DNA of 64,000 nt from Galeopsis tetrahit (GCA_963675135.1 OY776125.1:22928565-22992564), one strand, 5' to 3'. Shown: positions 1-11,668, numbered from the stretch's first letter. The notes: a model not told the origin generated them from the letters alone. Translations and numbers: made by a program.

Positions 1-1328
1 TCCCTCCTCGCGCCGTCGCCGTCGATTTCCTCTCCAGCCGTCGCCGTCGCATCGCTCCCTCTCCTGCGTTCCGTCGCCATCGCCCAGCTCCGTAGCTCCC
101 ACTCCGACCTGCTGCTGCTGTAGGTACGTATATATATATATATACAGTTTCTTTGGTTAAATGCTCTCAATCCCCCAATAATTCACGATGCGTTTTATTT
201 TCTCCCACAAATCGAATTGAAGCTGGGTGTTCTCCCCAAATCCCACAAACGCATTTTTAACCTAAAATTCAAAAAAAAAAAAAGGAGTACATTGTGAAGC
301 CAAATCCAAAAGGAGTGGTGCGCTGTTCTAAGGCAGAAGGGCACCATTCACGTAACTTTCATTTATTGCACTTTTTTCTGCCAATTTCTAATTTGATTTG
401 AGGGTTTATTTATATTTAGTGATTTTTCAACTACTGGGTTAGAATATGATCAGATAATTCAAATCGATATTTCGTTTGAAGAGGTCAATTTCACCTCGAA
501 TTAGCATAGTTGCTGTAAATTTAAATTATGTGTGTCGTCTATATAATTCAACTGTACTTGTTGGAGTATGCGTGACTTTTTGTTTCGTGGTCTTGTTTAT
601 TGATGATTAGCTACTGATAGGTTTATTTGAATTCATATCTATAAACCATCTTCAAAAGGAAGGGAAAACGAAAAAGGTTTAAAAAAAAATGAAAAGTGTA
701 TGAAATAGTTTTCCAATTTCTGGAAAATACTGAGTCTTGAAAACTGCTTTCCAAGAATATTAGGCAGTAGTCGAGAGACATTTTAGTTAGTGATGTGAAC
801 ATTCTTCTGTGATGAAAACTGCTTTCCAAGAATGACGAATATGTTTCTGGACATGACTGTGGAAGAAAAAAAAAAGAAACTGCTCAATGTTCTCTTACTT
901 TACTATGAAGTTAGAATCCCCCTATCAACAATGCAGTCTATTCTGGTATCCCCATCATTCGAAAACCGAAATGTCTTTAGCATTTACAAAATCAGATGCT
1001 TGAAACTTCAATCAACCAGAAATTGTTTAAAAGAGGTTAATTATAAGCCGAGCCAAACAGCCTTATAGTATTCTTTACCCTATCGAACTTGCATCCAAGT
1101 TCATGCATAATTTATCAGGTTGTACATTCTAAGCAAGAAACTGACATTATCATGAGGAGCCACCAAGCACCATTGTCCATTATTAACGAGAGGCGTGACC
1201 TTAAAAACGGCAGTTTCAATAAACAAATGTGGGGTGAGTACAATAAACATTTCGTTAAAATTTGTATGCATAATATGTTATTTGCATATTTGCAGTTAAT
1301 TTAAATATATATTCTTAATATAATATAG
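1..1328. other. No assignable gene; GC-rich start then AT-rich sequence
   Basis: The first 120 bases are GC-rich with GCCGTCGCC repeats and run into GTAGGTACGT, which looks like a 5-prime UTR or exon edge with a splice donor. After that the sequence is AT-rich. Short open frames at 832-1068 and 1089-1304 match no family I recognise. The stretch probably belongs to the interior of the CACTA element that ends at 2524, because no left CACTA terminus is visible in the window. Confidence 0.35.
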
Positions 1329-2015
1329 GAGCCATTGGGTGTTGGTCGCCATAAATATGAAGACATTAAGTGTCTTTTTTATGGACCCAGCTTTGGATGG
1401 GGTGGTTGCAAATCGTCCCGATCTCATGTCATACATGGAAGGGTAAGTTCATTTTTAATATTCTAATATAATGATTTGTTTTAATTTCTTTTTAAATTAT
1501 ACATATTTAATCTATTTTTTTCTTATTATAATAATAATAGTGTGATGACGATGTATCGGAGTCGCCTTCACAATCTAGTCTCAAGATCTACTTTCAATAG
1601 AGTGAGCTGGATAGATGTTAAGGTAATTTAATTTAGTAAGTTATCAAATTAATAGAAAATAATCATAATAGTACTATTAATGCATACTTATAATTGCTAA
1701 TTATATATAACAGGTTCCGAGCCAACGTGATAGTGATCATTATGGACATTTTGTATGTTGTTATATTGAGGATATAATCATGACTTATCAAACGACGATT
1801 CCTAACATGGTAAGTCAATTCATCGATTTATTTAAATTATTTTTGATTGAATAAAAATTCATATACTATATATATATATATATATATATCTAACTATATT
1901 GATTGATCGTTGTTTGCAGTTTATCTATAACCGTCCGCTCAAGACTTACAACAACAAAAGAATGGACAAATGGAAAAAAGATTGGACAGGGTACCTTTAC
2001 AATCGATTTTTGTAA
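1329..2015 (+). pseudogene. C-terminal part of a Ulp1-type (C48) cysteine protease gene, four exons, catalytic Cys missing
   Basis: Four exons with GT-AG borders (1329-1442, 1541-1622, 1714-1809, 1920-2015) splice into one open frame ending in TAA. The first exon encodes HWVLVAIN and then FMDPALD, which fit the His and Asp positions of the Ulp1/SENP catalytic triad. The third encodes VPSQRDSDHYGHFVCCY. Active enzymes carry Q-x4-D-C-G here; this copy has H-Y-G, so the nucleophilic Cys is replaced by Tyr. Ulp1-family genes are often carried by plant CACTA and Mutator-like elements. This one stops about 500 bp before a CACTA terminus, so it is probably an element gene. The N-terminal part was not found upstream. 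Removal of SUMO by this copy is unlikely. Confidence 0.6.
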
Positions 2016-2269
2016 ACGTATAATTAAATTAGTATAACTTTTGGTAGAATGTAATGTATTAACTTGTATATTTGTGATGATATGTTTGTGTGCGTTTATT
2101 TATTTGATTTTTTTCGTATTTGACGTATATATATATTGTAGTGGTATAATTAAGTTTTGATTTTGTATAAATAGGATTTTTAAAATATAAAATAATTATT
2201 AAAAAAATAATATAAATTTGATTTTTAAAATATAAATAATTATTAAAAAAATAATATAAAAAAAAAATT

Positions 2270-2524
2270 ACTTAGAGAGCGGTTTTGAACCGCTCTCCAA
2301 GTGAAATTAATAAAAAATAAAATTAACATAGAGAGAGAGCGGTTCTTAACCGCTATTTAAGGTCTGCACTTGCAGAGCGGTTCAAAACCGCTCTCCAAGT
2401 CCTTTTACTTAGAGAGCGGTTTTTAACAGCTCTCTTAGCTTGGAGAGCTGTCGCTTGGAGAGCTGTTTTAAAAGCTCTCCAAGCCCCTTTTTCAAAGCTC
2501 TCCAAGCCCAATTTTGTAGTAGTG
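2270..2524. mobile_element. Right terminal region of a CACTA (En/Spm) element
   Basis: The block ends in TTTTGTAGTAGTG at 2524, the reverse complement of the CACTACTACAAAA terminus of plant CACTA elements. Inside it are at least six copies, in both orientations, of GAGAGCGGTT and related GGAGAGCTG units (2274-2510). Such subterminal repeats bind the transposase-associated protein in this superfamily. The next three bases, CCT, would be the target duplication, but the left end lies outside the window, so this cannot be tested. Confidence 0.7.
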
Positions 2525-3971
2525 CCTTGAGAAATGTTTTGTTTTCATATGTAGGTGTTGATATGACCCAATAAGACACAGATTCATAGTCCATTATCTC
2601 TGTGATGAATCGATTTCATTCAATATCTTAATGAATATCTGCAAATTTGGAAATAATTTTTTTTTTTTAAATATATACAGAAGGAATAGAAATTTGAAAA
2701 CAGGATCTATGAATTTATACTATCACAGAAAATTCAAACGAGAAATAAAACTAATCAAAACAGATAGTATACAAAACCAAACTGGATTTTTCTCGAGATA
2801 ATCAAACCAATAAATTTCGTAAATCCGTAGTAGAAACTGGAATGAACGTCAAAGTCAGAAGAGAGACAATAGTCCAGTAACACTGAAGAACTCTCACCGA
2901 AATCTGGGAAAGAAATCGCAGCAAAAACAATGGATTGTTTTATGTAATCTGAGATGAGGAAGAACGCTCGCCAAAATCTCGAAGAAGTTGAATGGTTTTA
3001 TCATTAAAGAACCCTAATAAATCATGAATGAGGTGTGCCTGGTGTGTGGTATACACGCAATACACAAACAATTGATTAATCTAGTAGATTTAATAATATT
3101 TAATTTATTATTGTGGAATTTGGGCAGTAACTTTTTTTTTTTTAACTAATTTGGGCAGTAACTTGCAGGAGAAGGACTATCTTGTTTTTATATATATAGA
3201 TACAGATTTTGGTATATGTCTTTTATTTTTATATCAACAACTATTTTCGTAAAATTTATTATTTTGGAAATTTGGGCGTGACACTTTCATTTACTTGTTT
3301 TATGATTATATCCTCCCACTCGCTCTTGCATTTTGGATGTGATTTTAGTTGGATTAAATTAATAATTAAGGGACTTGATTAGTTTAAAAAAAATGAGATT
3401 ATTTAATTTTATAATTAAAATGAGAATGGCCTAGTTAAGGTCGATTTTTTGTTTTAAAGTCTGGTACATAAAAAAATTGTGATATGAACGGTTTAATCTT
3501 GTAATATGGATTATATTGAAACAAAGTCTGGTTGTTTTTAGTGAGCTGAATATTTTTCTTTCATTTTAATAGATCTTTGATATTTTACCGAGTCACATTT
3601 TTCTTTTTTAGTTAATGTAGTTGACATTTCCTTTCATCGGCAGTAAAATAGTTATGTATAAAAATTAAATAAACTAATGTAAAGGGTATTTTAGACATTT
3701 GTCACTCAATCTCAATTTTATTCCACAATCCAAACATCTTGAGTATAAATTATCATATAAACTTAAAATTTCAATCCATCAATCCAAACATGAATTTCTA
3801 ATCATCTTTTTGAACTGTGAATAGTGCAATCTCACTAAATCATATCATAACATTTCTATCAAGTCTAGGAAACCAAACAAGCCCTAAGTAGAATTGTGCC
3901 ATCATTGAAAATATATATATTCTCTTATTGCTCATAAATTAAAATAGTTTTATTGAATTCTTTAAATATAA
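2525..3971. other. AT-rich intergenic sequence
   Basis: No open frame, terminal repeat or RNA gene could be supported here. It is AT-rich with short homopolymers and a short repeated TTTGGGCAGTAACTT at about 3119-3162. Confidence 0.4.
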
Positions 3972-4217
3972 TTAATTTCCTATACCAGGACTAGGACTTG
4001 ATTCAGTAGGTTGAAAAGTATCCACGTTGTCTTTATTTAAATTGTGCAGCAAAACCTTTCTTGCATGTATTTGAATTGGACCAGCTTCCCTCATCACTAA
4101 TTCAGAAGAAGTAGTAAACTTGTTTATTTCTTTCAGTTGTTTTGCCTCACTTGCAGTAATTACAATTACAACTATGAAAAGAAGAAACATATGAAGACTC
4201 TTAAGGTTATAAGTCAT
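3972..4217 (-). CDS. Small secreted peptide precursor of the CEP type
   Basis: A single-exon frame of 81 residues. Residues 1-25 form a typical signal peptide with a hydrophobic core (MFLLFIVVIVITA) ending in SEA. A variable middle follows. The last 15 residues, FQPTESSPSPGIGN preceded by DT, match the C-terminal mature region of C-terminally encoded peptides, where a proline-rich stretch ends in SPG-I/V-G-H/N. In that family the precursor is secreted, cut to about 15 residues, proline-hydroxylated and perceived by leucine-rich-repeat receptor kinases (CEPR) in nitrogen and root signalling. Length and layout fit the family. The final Asn instead of the usual His also occurs in family members. 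A TATAAATA box lies 67 bp upstream. The best alternative is another SPS-motif peptide family such as PIP. Expression is unproven. Confidence 0.7.
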   Translation of the reverse strand: MTYNLKSLHMFLLFIVVIVITASEAKQLKEINKFTTSSELVMREAGPIQIHARKVLLHNLNKDNVDTFQPTESSPSPGIGN

Positions 4218-4283
4218 TGTAATAGAAATAATATACTGCTAGAGAGAAAGAAAGAGATGATATTTTATGTTTATATTAGTGTC

Positions 4284-4291
4284 TATTTATA
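4284..4291 (-). promoter_or_regulatory. TATA box of the CEP-like gene
   Basis: TATAAATA on the minus strand, 67 bp before the ATG at 4217. This is a normal spacing for a plant core promoter with a short leader. Confidence 0.55.
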
Positions 4292-4639
4292 ATATTTGGA
4301 ACCATGTTTTATACTATTAAATATGTAATCTAATATGTTTGGGGGTCGTTTATCGATCTCTACCAATTTTTATTTTATTTTATTAACTTTTAAATTTTAA
4401 TTTTTGATTGGTAACTTACATTTTAATAACTTTTTAATCATGTGGATTTTATGTGCACTCGGGTGTAATCAATTATTTTTTTACTTTTTATTGCCATTTT
4501 TTTTAAATTCCGCTTGTTACCTATTTGTTCTGTTACCTATTTTTCTATTCTTTTTTTATGCTTTTTTTTAATTAAATTTTTTTATTTATTGTTATAGTTT
4601 TTTTTTCCTTTTTTTTTTTGTTAATTAAATAAATGGATA

Positions 4640-5480
4640 TATAGATTTTGAATTTGTACCTTAACCTTAAAAATTCAATATAACTAAAAAGTGCAATACA
4701 ATATTAATAAAAAGTGTTAGTCAATATAACTAAAAAATGCAATACAATATTTTACTAAAAAGTGTAAGTCAATATAACTGAAAATAGAATTTTTTTTATT
4801 TAATAATTATTGAATTTGTACCTTAACCTTAAAAATTCAATATAACTAAAAAGTGCAATACAATATTAATAAAAAGTGTTAGTCAATATAACTAAAAAAT
4901 GGATATATAGATTTTGAATTTGTGCAATATAACTAAAAAATGTTAGTCAATATAACTAAAAAATGTAATACAATATTTTACTAAAAAGTGTAAGTCAATA
5001 TAACTGAAAATAGAATTTTTTTATTTAATTATTATTTTAATAATTATTATATTTCTTTAAAAAAATATATACATTGAGAATCAATTATATTATAAAATAA
5101 TTTATTTAAATAAATGGATATATAGATTTTGAATTTGTACCTTAACCTTAAAAATTCAATATAAGTAAAAAGTGCAATACAATATTAATAAAAAGTGTTA
5201 GTCAATATAACTAAAAAATTCAATATAACTAAAAAGTGCAATACAATATTTCCTTTTTTTTTTTTGTTAATTAAATAAATGGATATATAGATTTTGAATT
5301 TGTACCTTAACCTTAAAAATTCAATATAACTAAAAAGTGCAATACAATATTAATAAAAAGTGTTAGTCAATATAACTAAAAAATGCAATACAATATTTTA
5401 ATAAAAAGTGTAAGTCAATATAAACGAAAATATAATTTTTTTATTTAATTATTATTTTAATAATTATTATATTTCTTTAA
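4640..5480. repeat. Degenerate tandem array of AAAAGTGCAATACAATATT / AAAAGTGTAAGTCAATATA units
   Basis: About four long units repeat the order TGAATTTGTACCTTAACC, AATTCAATATAAC, AAAAAGTGCAATAC and AAAAAGTGTTAGTC. Copies begin near 4650, 4810, 5130 and 5295. The same AAGTGCAAC/AAGTGTAAGTC vocabulary forms the interior of the MITEs at 30677-30861 and 45072-45430/59363-59653. The array therefore looks like an internally expanded copy of that family. No coding capacity. Confidence 0.65.
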
Positions 5481-6109
5481 AAAAATATATACCATTGAGA
5501 ATCAATTATATTATAAAATAATTTATTTAAAAATAATTTAAAAGAACAAAACATAAATAATCGTAACAATATTTGTATATAGAGAGATATATACATACAT
5601 AATGAATATATAGAGAGAGATATACATAAATAAATATAAAAAAATATGCACATAATATATTTCGGGGCCGGTTCGGGGCGGGCATATAAATACCGTTCCC
5701 GCCCTGTCCCCGATTTAAATTTTTTCGATTTTCCCCGAAACTGAAAAATACACCAAAAAATCGTCCCGATCGAAGCGGGGTCGGGACGGATCACCACGGA
5801 TTTGGTATAAATTGCCATCCCTAACAATCGGAGCCCTGCGATCACATTCTTCCTTAATTTTTAAATTATTAATCATAAAATTTAAATTTGTTTCATGAAA
5901 AAATATAAATAAGAAAGCAAATTGACAACAAACAACATATTAATAAATAAGTACAAAAAAAATCAAATTTACCACAAAAAGGAAATGGTAGCAAATTGCG
6001 CACCATTAATTGGAGTATACTTTGGAAGCAATTTGAGTAATTAGTCACGGAGATGCCCTAATACTGTAGTACGACCCATTAATGTTAACATAGGTGTCTA
6101 TGTTAATTA
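5481..6109. other. AT-rich spacer with one GC-rich block that resembles the end of a DNA transposon
   Basis: Bases 5660-5830 are GC-rich (GGGGCCGGTTCGGGGCGGG and similar). Read on the minus strand they start TTAGGGATGGCAATTTATACC, close to the TAGGGATGGCAA ends common in plant hAT-like MITEs. No partner end was found, so this is at most a one-ended remnant. Nothing else is assignable. Confidence 0.3.
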
Positions 6110-6342
6110 CTCCCTCCGTCCGCCTATAAGTGTTATGTAACTTTTTGGCACAAAAATTAAGAAAAGTGATTAAATAATAGATATAGTACAAGTGATGTGA
6201 TTGAGAGAGGAGAGAGATAGAGAGAAAAAGTAAGATATAAAGTGAAGTGTAAGAAAAAGTACTTACCAAAAAAGGTACGGGAAGCTTATAGGCGGACGGA
6301 CCAAAATGGTAAAATGGGAAACTTATAGGCGGACGGAGGAAG
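6110..6342. mobile_element. Stowaway-type MITE (Tc1/mariner)
   Basis: The left end CTCCCTCCGTCCGCCTATA and the right end CGGACGGAGGAAG are inverted repeats of the canonical Stowaway terminus, and each is flanked by a TA dinucleotide (6108-6109 and 6343-6344). The element is 233 bp with no coding capacity. A second internal copy of the end motif (CTTATAGGCGGACGGA) lies at about 6285-6300, so the right arm is duplicated. Confidence 0.75.
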
Positions 6343-6423
6343 TACTAATTAATACGGTAATATATTTAATTATTTATATGTCTAATTAAAATTTAGTCCC
6401 TCCCCTTTTATAAGAATCTTTTT

Positions 6424-6775
6424 TCTAATTAGAAAGAAGCAGATTTTTTTTTTAATTGTTTTCATTATAAAAGTTTTTTTTTTTTTTTTTCTAAAATGGA
6501 AGAAGAATAATTTTTATTCCTAAAATATGGAGAAATAAAATAACGAAAAATAAAAATTGTGGAAGAAGTTTAATTTTTTTTTAAAGTATACACGTTTCTT
6601 TTTTTTTTTAAATGAAAGAAGAATAATGTTTTTCCTAAAATATGGAGAAATAAAATAACGAAAAATAAAAATTGTGGAAAAAGTTTTTTTTTCTTTTTTT
6701 TTTTTTAAATTGTTTTCAGCATACACGTTTTTTTTTTTTTCCTAAAATGGAAGAAGGAATTTTTTTTTTTAAGGA
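6424..6775. repeat. Imperfect tandem duplication, about 118-bp unit, T-rich
   Basis: The segment CCTAAAATATGGAGAAATAA followed by a shared 40-bp stretch occurs at about 6521 and again at about 6636. Partial units, AAAATGGAAGAAG next to long T runs, start near 6495 and 6744. The open frames here are low-complexity Lys/Phe artefacts and are not genes. Confidence 0.6.
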
Positions 6776-7068
6776 GTTGAGTTTGAGTGAGGAGGAATTT
6801 AGGAAAATTTGTAAGTTAGAATTTATGGGGAAAATAATGAAGGTAATGTGCAAAAGTGGAGAGATTAATAACGGGTAGGTGGGGACTGGGGAGTGGGGTG
6901 GGAAAGTGTATGGTCAAACTCAAACATGAAAAATGATGAAATGTCAAATCATTTTGGCACGTCTCTATTTTTTATATATATGAATGTTTCATATCAATTT
7001 GTACGCTTTATAAAAAGAAATATCTTCATAATTCTCATTCTTAAAATATACTCTTATTTATTTCTATA

Positions 7069-8149
7069 CTAGTGTAGAACCCGTGTATTACACGGAATTT
7101 TAAATATATTTTTAAATATTTAATAATAAATTTTTATTTATTTACTTAATTTAATTTTTCATATTTTTATAATTATATTTTTAAAAAAATGATTTCACAG
7201 AATTATAATTATTTTGTTAAAAAAATTTAACATTTTTTTTAATTATATTTATTATAACGTTGTATTATAACATAAAAGTTTAATGAACATAATATTTTGA
7301 ATTATACAAAATAATTACACTTATGTTATGTTAGTTAATTTTATAAAGCAAATTTCTAAGAAAATTTGTGAGAATCAAACGAAATGTGACATTGAAATTT
7401 AATAAATATGAAAACAACTTTAAAAAAAATTATAAAATTTCGGAAACAAACAATTTAAGTAATATTAAAATATCTCTTAATAAATTGTAAGTCAACCTTC
7501 AATATCAACCACAACACCTTACATTTAATAAATATGAAAATAACTTTTAAAAAAATTATAAAGTTCGGAAACAAATAATTTAAATAATATTAAAATAACT
7601 CTTAATAAATTGTAAGTAAACATTCCATATCAACCATTACACAATTAAATAAATAAATATTTTAGTTAATTGCAAATTAAATTATAACCTTTTCCTCATT
7701 TGCAATCTAATCTAAACTTTAAGGTAATTGCAAATAAATCACAAACTTTAAATATAGTTGCAATTTAGTCTTTTTGACAATTTTAATTGTGTTCGAATCT
7801 AACATAATTTAGAATTCTTAATGACATAACAACATCTTAATAAAACAATATTGTTTTTCAATCAAACCAAATATCAAAAGTTATGATTTAGGGACAAAGT
7901 AAACTTGCAAGAAGTCTAATTTGCAATAATATTTAAAGTTTGTGATTTATTTGCAATTCTTTTAAGGTTTAGATTAGATTGCAAATGAGCGAAAGGTCGT
8001 GATTTAATTTGCAATTACCTCTTTTTAAAATTAACAACTTCATTAAATTATGACACATAAGCCAAATCAACCACAAAATGACACATAAGCCAAATTAACC
8101 ACAAAATGACACATCATCAATTTAAACTCCCTATTAGTATATAAGAGGA
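7069..8149 (-). mobile_element. Non-autonomous Helitron
   Basis: On the minus strand the element starts TCCTCTTATATACTAATAGG (8149 downward). It ends with the hairpin CCGTG-TAATA-CACGG, eight bases and then CTAG at 7069. This is the Helitron layout: 5-prime TC, a 3-prime hairpin shortly before CTRR, no terminal inverted repeats and no target duplication. The flanks are A on the 5-prime side and T on the 3-prime side, as expected for insertion between A and T. No Rep/helicase is present. It carries a direct duplication of about 129 bp (7390-7640) and an inverted-repeat insertion (7667-8017). Confidence 0.65.
7667..8017. repeat. Inverted-repeat element inside the Helitron
   Basis: The left arm starts TAATTGCAAATTAAATTATA and continues with GCAATCTAATCTAAAC. 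The right arm is its inverted counterpart (GTTTAGATTAGATTGC through AATTTGCAATTA). The arms are about 130 bp each around a non-repeated centre. No clear target duplication was found, so it may be an old MITE or a feature of the Helitron itself. Confidence 0.55.
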
Positions 8150-8296
8150 TCATTATTTTTTCTCACTCAATCTATTTTTTACTTTTCTTTATTCATAAAA
8201 TTTTACTAAACTACCATTCAAAACATCAATCATTACACATTTTCTTAAATTGTGTGTCATTTTAAGTGTGTAAATTTCTTTGGGACGGAGGGAATT
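8150..8296. mobile_element. Partial Stowaway-type MITE, right end only
   Basis: The stretch ends TCTTTGGGACGGAGGGAAT, the Stowaway terminus, and has the usual AT-rich interior. The Helitron interrupts the sequence on its left, and no clean left end was found beyond the Helitron, so this is a one-ended copy. Confidence 0.4.
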
Positions 8297-8612
8297 TTTT
8301 TTTTTTTTTTCATATATCTTAAAAACCCGTTCAAAATGTGTCAGAAGCGTGGGTGGTGACTGTGCATTTAAGACAGGTGCAGGTCAAACCCGCGCCTATG
8401 ACTATTTTCATAAACCTCTTAGAAAGAAGGGTGTTTTTGACCATTCATGGAGGATGTATCTAAAATTCTCTTAATTGGGAGGGGATGTATTAACGGGGGA
8501 GTACTGCAGTTAACAAAGACGGAGGCGTTAATAGTCATACCCCTAAAAAAAATGTTGCCATACATACCCCTACCCGTTGAATGATATTGGGGCCCTCCTC
8601 AAGGTATACCTG

Positions 8613-9052
8613 TAGACATGCTCAACCGGACGAAACCGCCGGTTACAGTAAAAAATCGACGGTTTCGGTTTTACATTTTTGGTAACTGAAACCGAACCGG
8701 TAAACCGTCGGTTACAGTTACAGTTTTTTAACTGCCTGTTCGGTTAAAAATCGGCGGTTATGTGGTTTTTTTTCTTTCTTTCTCTCTCCGTTTTTGCTCG
8801 TTTTTTGTTCATTTTAACTCTTTTTTTAGAAACTGCATAACTAGAATTTAATAAAAATTATATAACTTAAATTTATACATAAAAAATAGAAGGATTGTGT
8901 ATTAAAAAAATAAAAAAAATAAAATAAAAACCGACAAATCGGTGGTTTCGGTTTGCCAAAACTTGCAACTGAAACCGAACCGCCATTTTCCCATTACGGT
9001 TCAGTTTTTGAACGTAACCGGTGGTTTGTCGATTAAAAACCGCCCATGTCTA
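8613..9052. mobile_element. hAT-type MITE with perfect 8-bp target duplication
   Basis: The ends are TAGACATGCTCAACCGG and the inverted AACCGCCCATGTCTA. The flanks are identical 8-mers, TATACCTG at 8605-8612 and 9053-9060, as hAT transposases produce. The interior is built from alternating AACCGG/CGGTTTCGGTT motifs in both directions. The length is 440 bp with no transposase. Confidence 0.8.
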
Positions 9053-9066
9053 TATACCTGCGTCCG

Positions 9067-10220
9067 TGACTTGTATGTATTTTTGCACTTTTTAAAACTA
9101 TACGATCCCCACAAGCGTATGAGTTCGTTAGTAGTAAGATAAGTGTCCCCAAGTAGATTTTCGTTCCAAGGACTTAATTGAGTGAAAATGAGTCCATAAA
9201 GTTGCAAGTTATCATGCTATTGTAGTAACTAAATGATTATGTTTGGATTTTCGGGAATAAGCACAAAAAATATTAAACTAAATTAACTAAAGTGATGAGA
9301 ACTAGTGATAAGAAATAACAAGTTATCTAACTTTCGATTGAAAGTGCAAGAGAAGTGTATTGCCTCGGGTGTTTCTGTTTTGTGAGCAATTGAGTGAACT
9401 AGTGAACCAATTACATGATTTTACTACGAATTTGGGTCAAGCTAAAGGCTATCACAAATGTGTGCAAACCCCCTCGAAAGGCATAGGTCAACATCGTGCA
9501 TTGATTAGCAATTATAGGATCTAACCAAATACCATAAGCTCCTAAGATAGTGTTGCATAAACACTTTCAACACGGTTACTAATGCTTATGAAACGTCCTC
9601 TCACCAAACTCCTAGACGACCTCTACTCGTTTAATGTCTAAGGTTGTCGGTCTAGCCATTAACCCCCCTCTCGGGTGTAGGGGTGAGCATCGGTCGGTTC
9701 GGTTTCCGAACCGAACCGAATTTCCAAAACCGAAAAAACCGAAATGTTCAATTTCGGTAACCAAAACCGAACCGAAATTGTATAAAACCGAAAAATAACC
9801 GAACCGAAAAGTTCGGTTCGGTTACGGTTATTAACCGAAAAACCGAATTATTATTGGACCTGTTTTTGGAATTTTATTTTGGCCGCCGCCGCTGTGCGCC
9901 GTGCGTTGGCCGCCGCCGCTGTGCGCCGTGCTCTGGTTGTTGTGCGTCGGCCGACTGAAATGGGGGCAGAGGCTGGAGACGGAGAGTGAGGATGGAGAGG
10001 GAGAAGGAGAGGGAGAGGGACGGAGGGTTGCTGGATTTTGGGGAGAGGCTAGAGTTTTTCTTTCTGTAGAGGGTTGCTGAAATGGGGGCAGAGGCTGGAG
10101 GCGGACTGCGGAGAGGCTAGGGTTTTTCTTTTGCCTCTTTTCTGGAATGAGGCTTACAACCTTACATTAGGTATAAAATTATTTTATTAAAATATATTAA
10201 ATATAATATAATATAATATA

Positions 10221-10251
<31 letters not shown>

Positions 10252-11648
10252 GGTTTTTCTGGTTTTTTCCATAAAAAAAACCGAACCGAAAACCGATTTT
10301 TGGAAAAAATTAAAATCGTGACCGAACCGAAAACCAAATAACCGAACCAAACTTGTATTTTCGGTTCGGTTCGATCGGTTTTTTCGGTTTCTTCCGACTT
10401 CTGCTCACCCCTACTCGGGTGAGCTAATTACTAATTAACTTCTATTCAATTGATCAAAGCTCACACTCACACTCCCAATCATGCTACCCAACTCTCGTTG
10501 CAATAAACATAATCGAACATGCTTGCTAATAGGGTTGATCAACCAAATGAATCATCAAAATTACAACACTAGAAACATAAACACCCAAATCCTAAGCTAA
10601 TCATGCAATTAATCCATAATTACACTAAACACCCATCAAAACATTCACACCCAAGGCAATAAGAGCTTAGCCCATGGTTCTAGAAAAGAATCCCATGGCT
10701 ACAACAACAATTATCATCAAACTCATAGTATAATAGCAATAGAAATGAGAATTTAAGAAAATACCAAATTGAATTGCAAAATAGAGTAATATCACCTTGA
10801 TCATGGAATTGTAGCTACAAAACGAGGTAATAGACGATGCCCGATGATAATCGTAGCTTGATTCTAAGTAAAAACCACTATTCTATCTAATCTAATGAAA
10901 AATCTAAACTAAAAATGAATAACACCTACAACTATGTGAATGTGTGTGTGGAATTGCTTGTAAAAGGAGTAAGACTCCCTTTTAAAACTCAAATTTGGTC
11001 TATTTATAGTTGGGGTGGAAGTCTTGGGTGAATTTTGCAATTAGACCCTTCAAAAATGGAGAAAATGGAGCAAAACCCCCGAAAATGAGTTCGAAACAGG
11101 TGGCCCGGCCAGGCGGAACTTTCGTAAGTTGAAATTTGCAAAAATATGCGCGGGGGTGAACTTATCAAAAATATGGGTGCGCGAAATGGGCTAGAAGCAA
11201 GTGGCCCGGCCGGGCGGAACTTTCGTAAGTTGAAATTTGCAAAAATATGCGCACTGGGTGAACTTAAAAAAAGTTGGGTGCAGATACTGTGGCCCGGGCG
11301 GGCGGGTCGGCCCGGTCGGGTGGATACTTCGGCCCAGATTTCGTCCTCTGTCTTCATCCCTTCATATCTCGAGCTTCCGACCTCCGATTGACTTGATTCT
11401 TTTTTTCATTCCACTCCATTTTTCGAGACGAATCCAATGGTGCAATCCTCTCTTCAGTTCAGTGATTTTAAATGATGATTGACCACTCATTTTTGCGATT
11501 TTAATGCCTAATTCACATTGTATTCCTACAAAACGAGCTCAAACACCTTTCTCAATCAAATCAAGCATATTAGTGTGAAAATGCATGAAAATCCCTCAAA
11601 TTTTATCACTAAAACACATGAAATCTTATGCAATTTACAACCGAATCA
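9067..11648 (-). repeat. 3-prime LTR of TR-GAG-1, interrupted by a hAT element
   Basis: It matches 15288-16887 over almost its whole right part. Without the hAT insertion and its duplicated 8-mer it is about 1.84 kb. It contains GC-rich repeats built on GTGGCCCGGCCGGGCGGAAC and AACTTTCGTAAGTTGAAATT (11095-11330). The left end starts TG and the right end is CA. Confidence 0.8.
9678..10413. mobile_element. hAT element nested in the TR-GAG-1 LTR
   Basis: The ends TAGGGGTGAGCA and TGCTCACCCCTA are perfect inverted repeats. The flanks are identical CTCGGGTG (9670-9677 and 10414-10421), and the other LTR has a single CTCGGGTG at the empty site. The outer portions are rich in CGGTTCGGTT and AACCGAACCG. 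The centre (about 9880-10150) is GC-rich with duplicated GCCGCCGCTGTGCGCCGTGC and GAAATGGGGGCAGAGGCTGG, possibly a captured fragment. No transposase is present. Confidence 0.88.
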
Positions 11649-11668
11649 CCCCCCCCCCCCAAACTTAC
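11649..11668 (-). promoter_or_regulatory. Polypurine tract of TR-GAG-1
   Basis: A run of C followed by AAACTTAC on the plus strand, that is GTAAGTTT followed by Gs on the element strand, sits directly against the 3-prime LTR. This is where plus-strand DNA synthesis is primed in LTR elements. Confidence 0.6.

Noticed and set aside
2409..2594. 61-codon minus-strand frame over the CACTA terminus
   Set aside because: It translates the subterminal GAGAGCTG repeats and crosses the element end; not a gene.
6520..6878. Lys- and Phe-rich open frames on both strands
   Set aside because: They are translations of A and T homopolymers in a tandem duplication and have no start context or homology.
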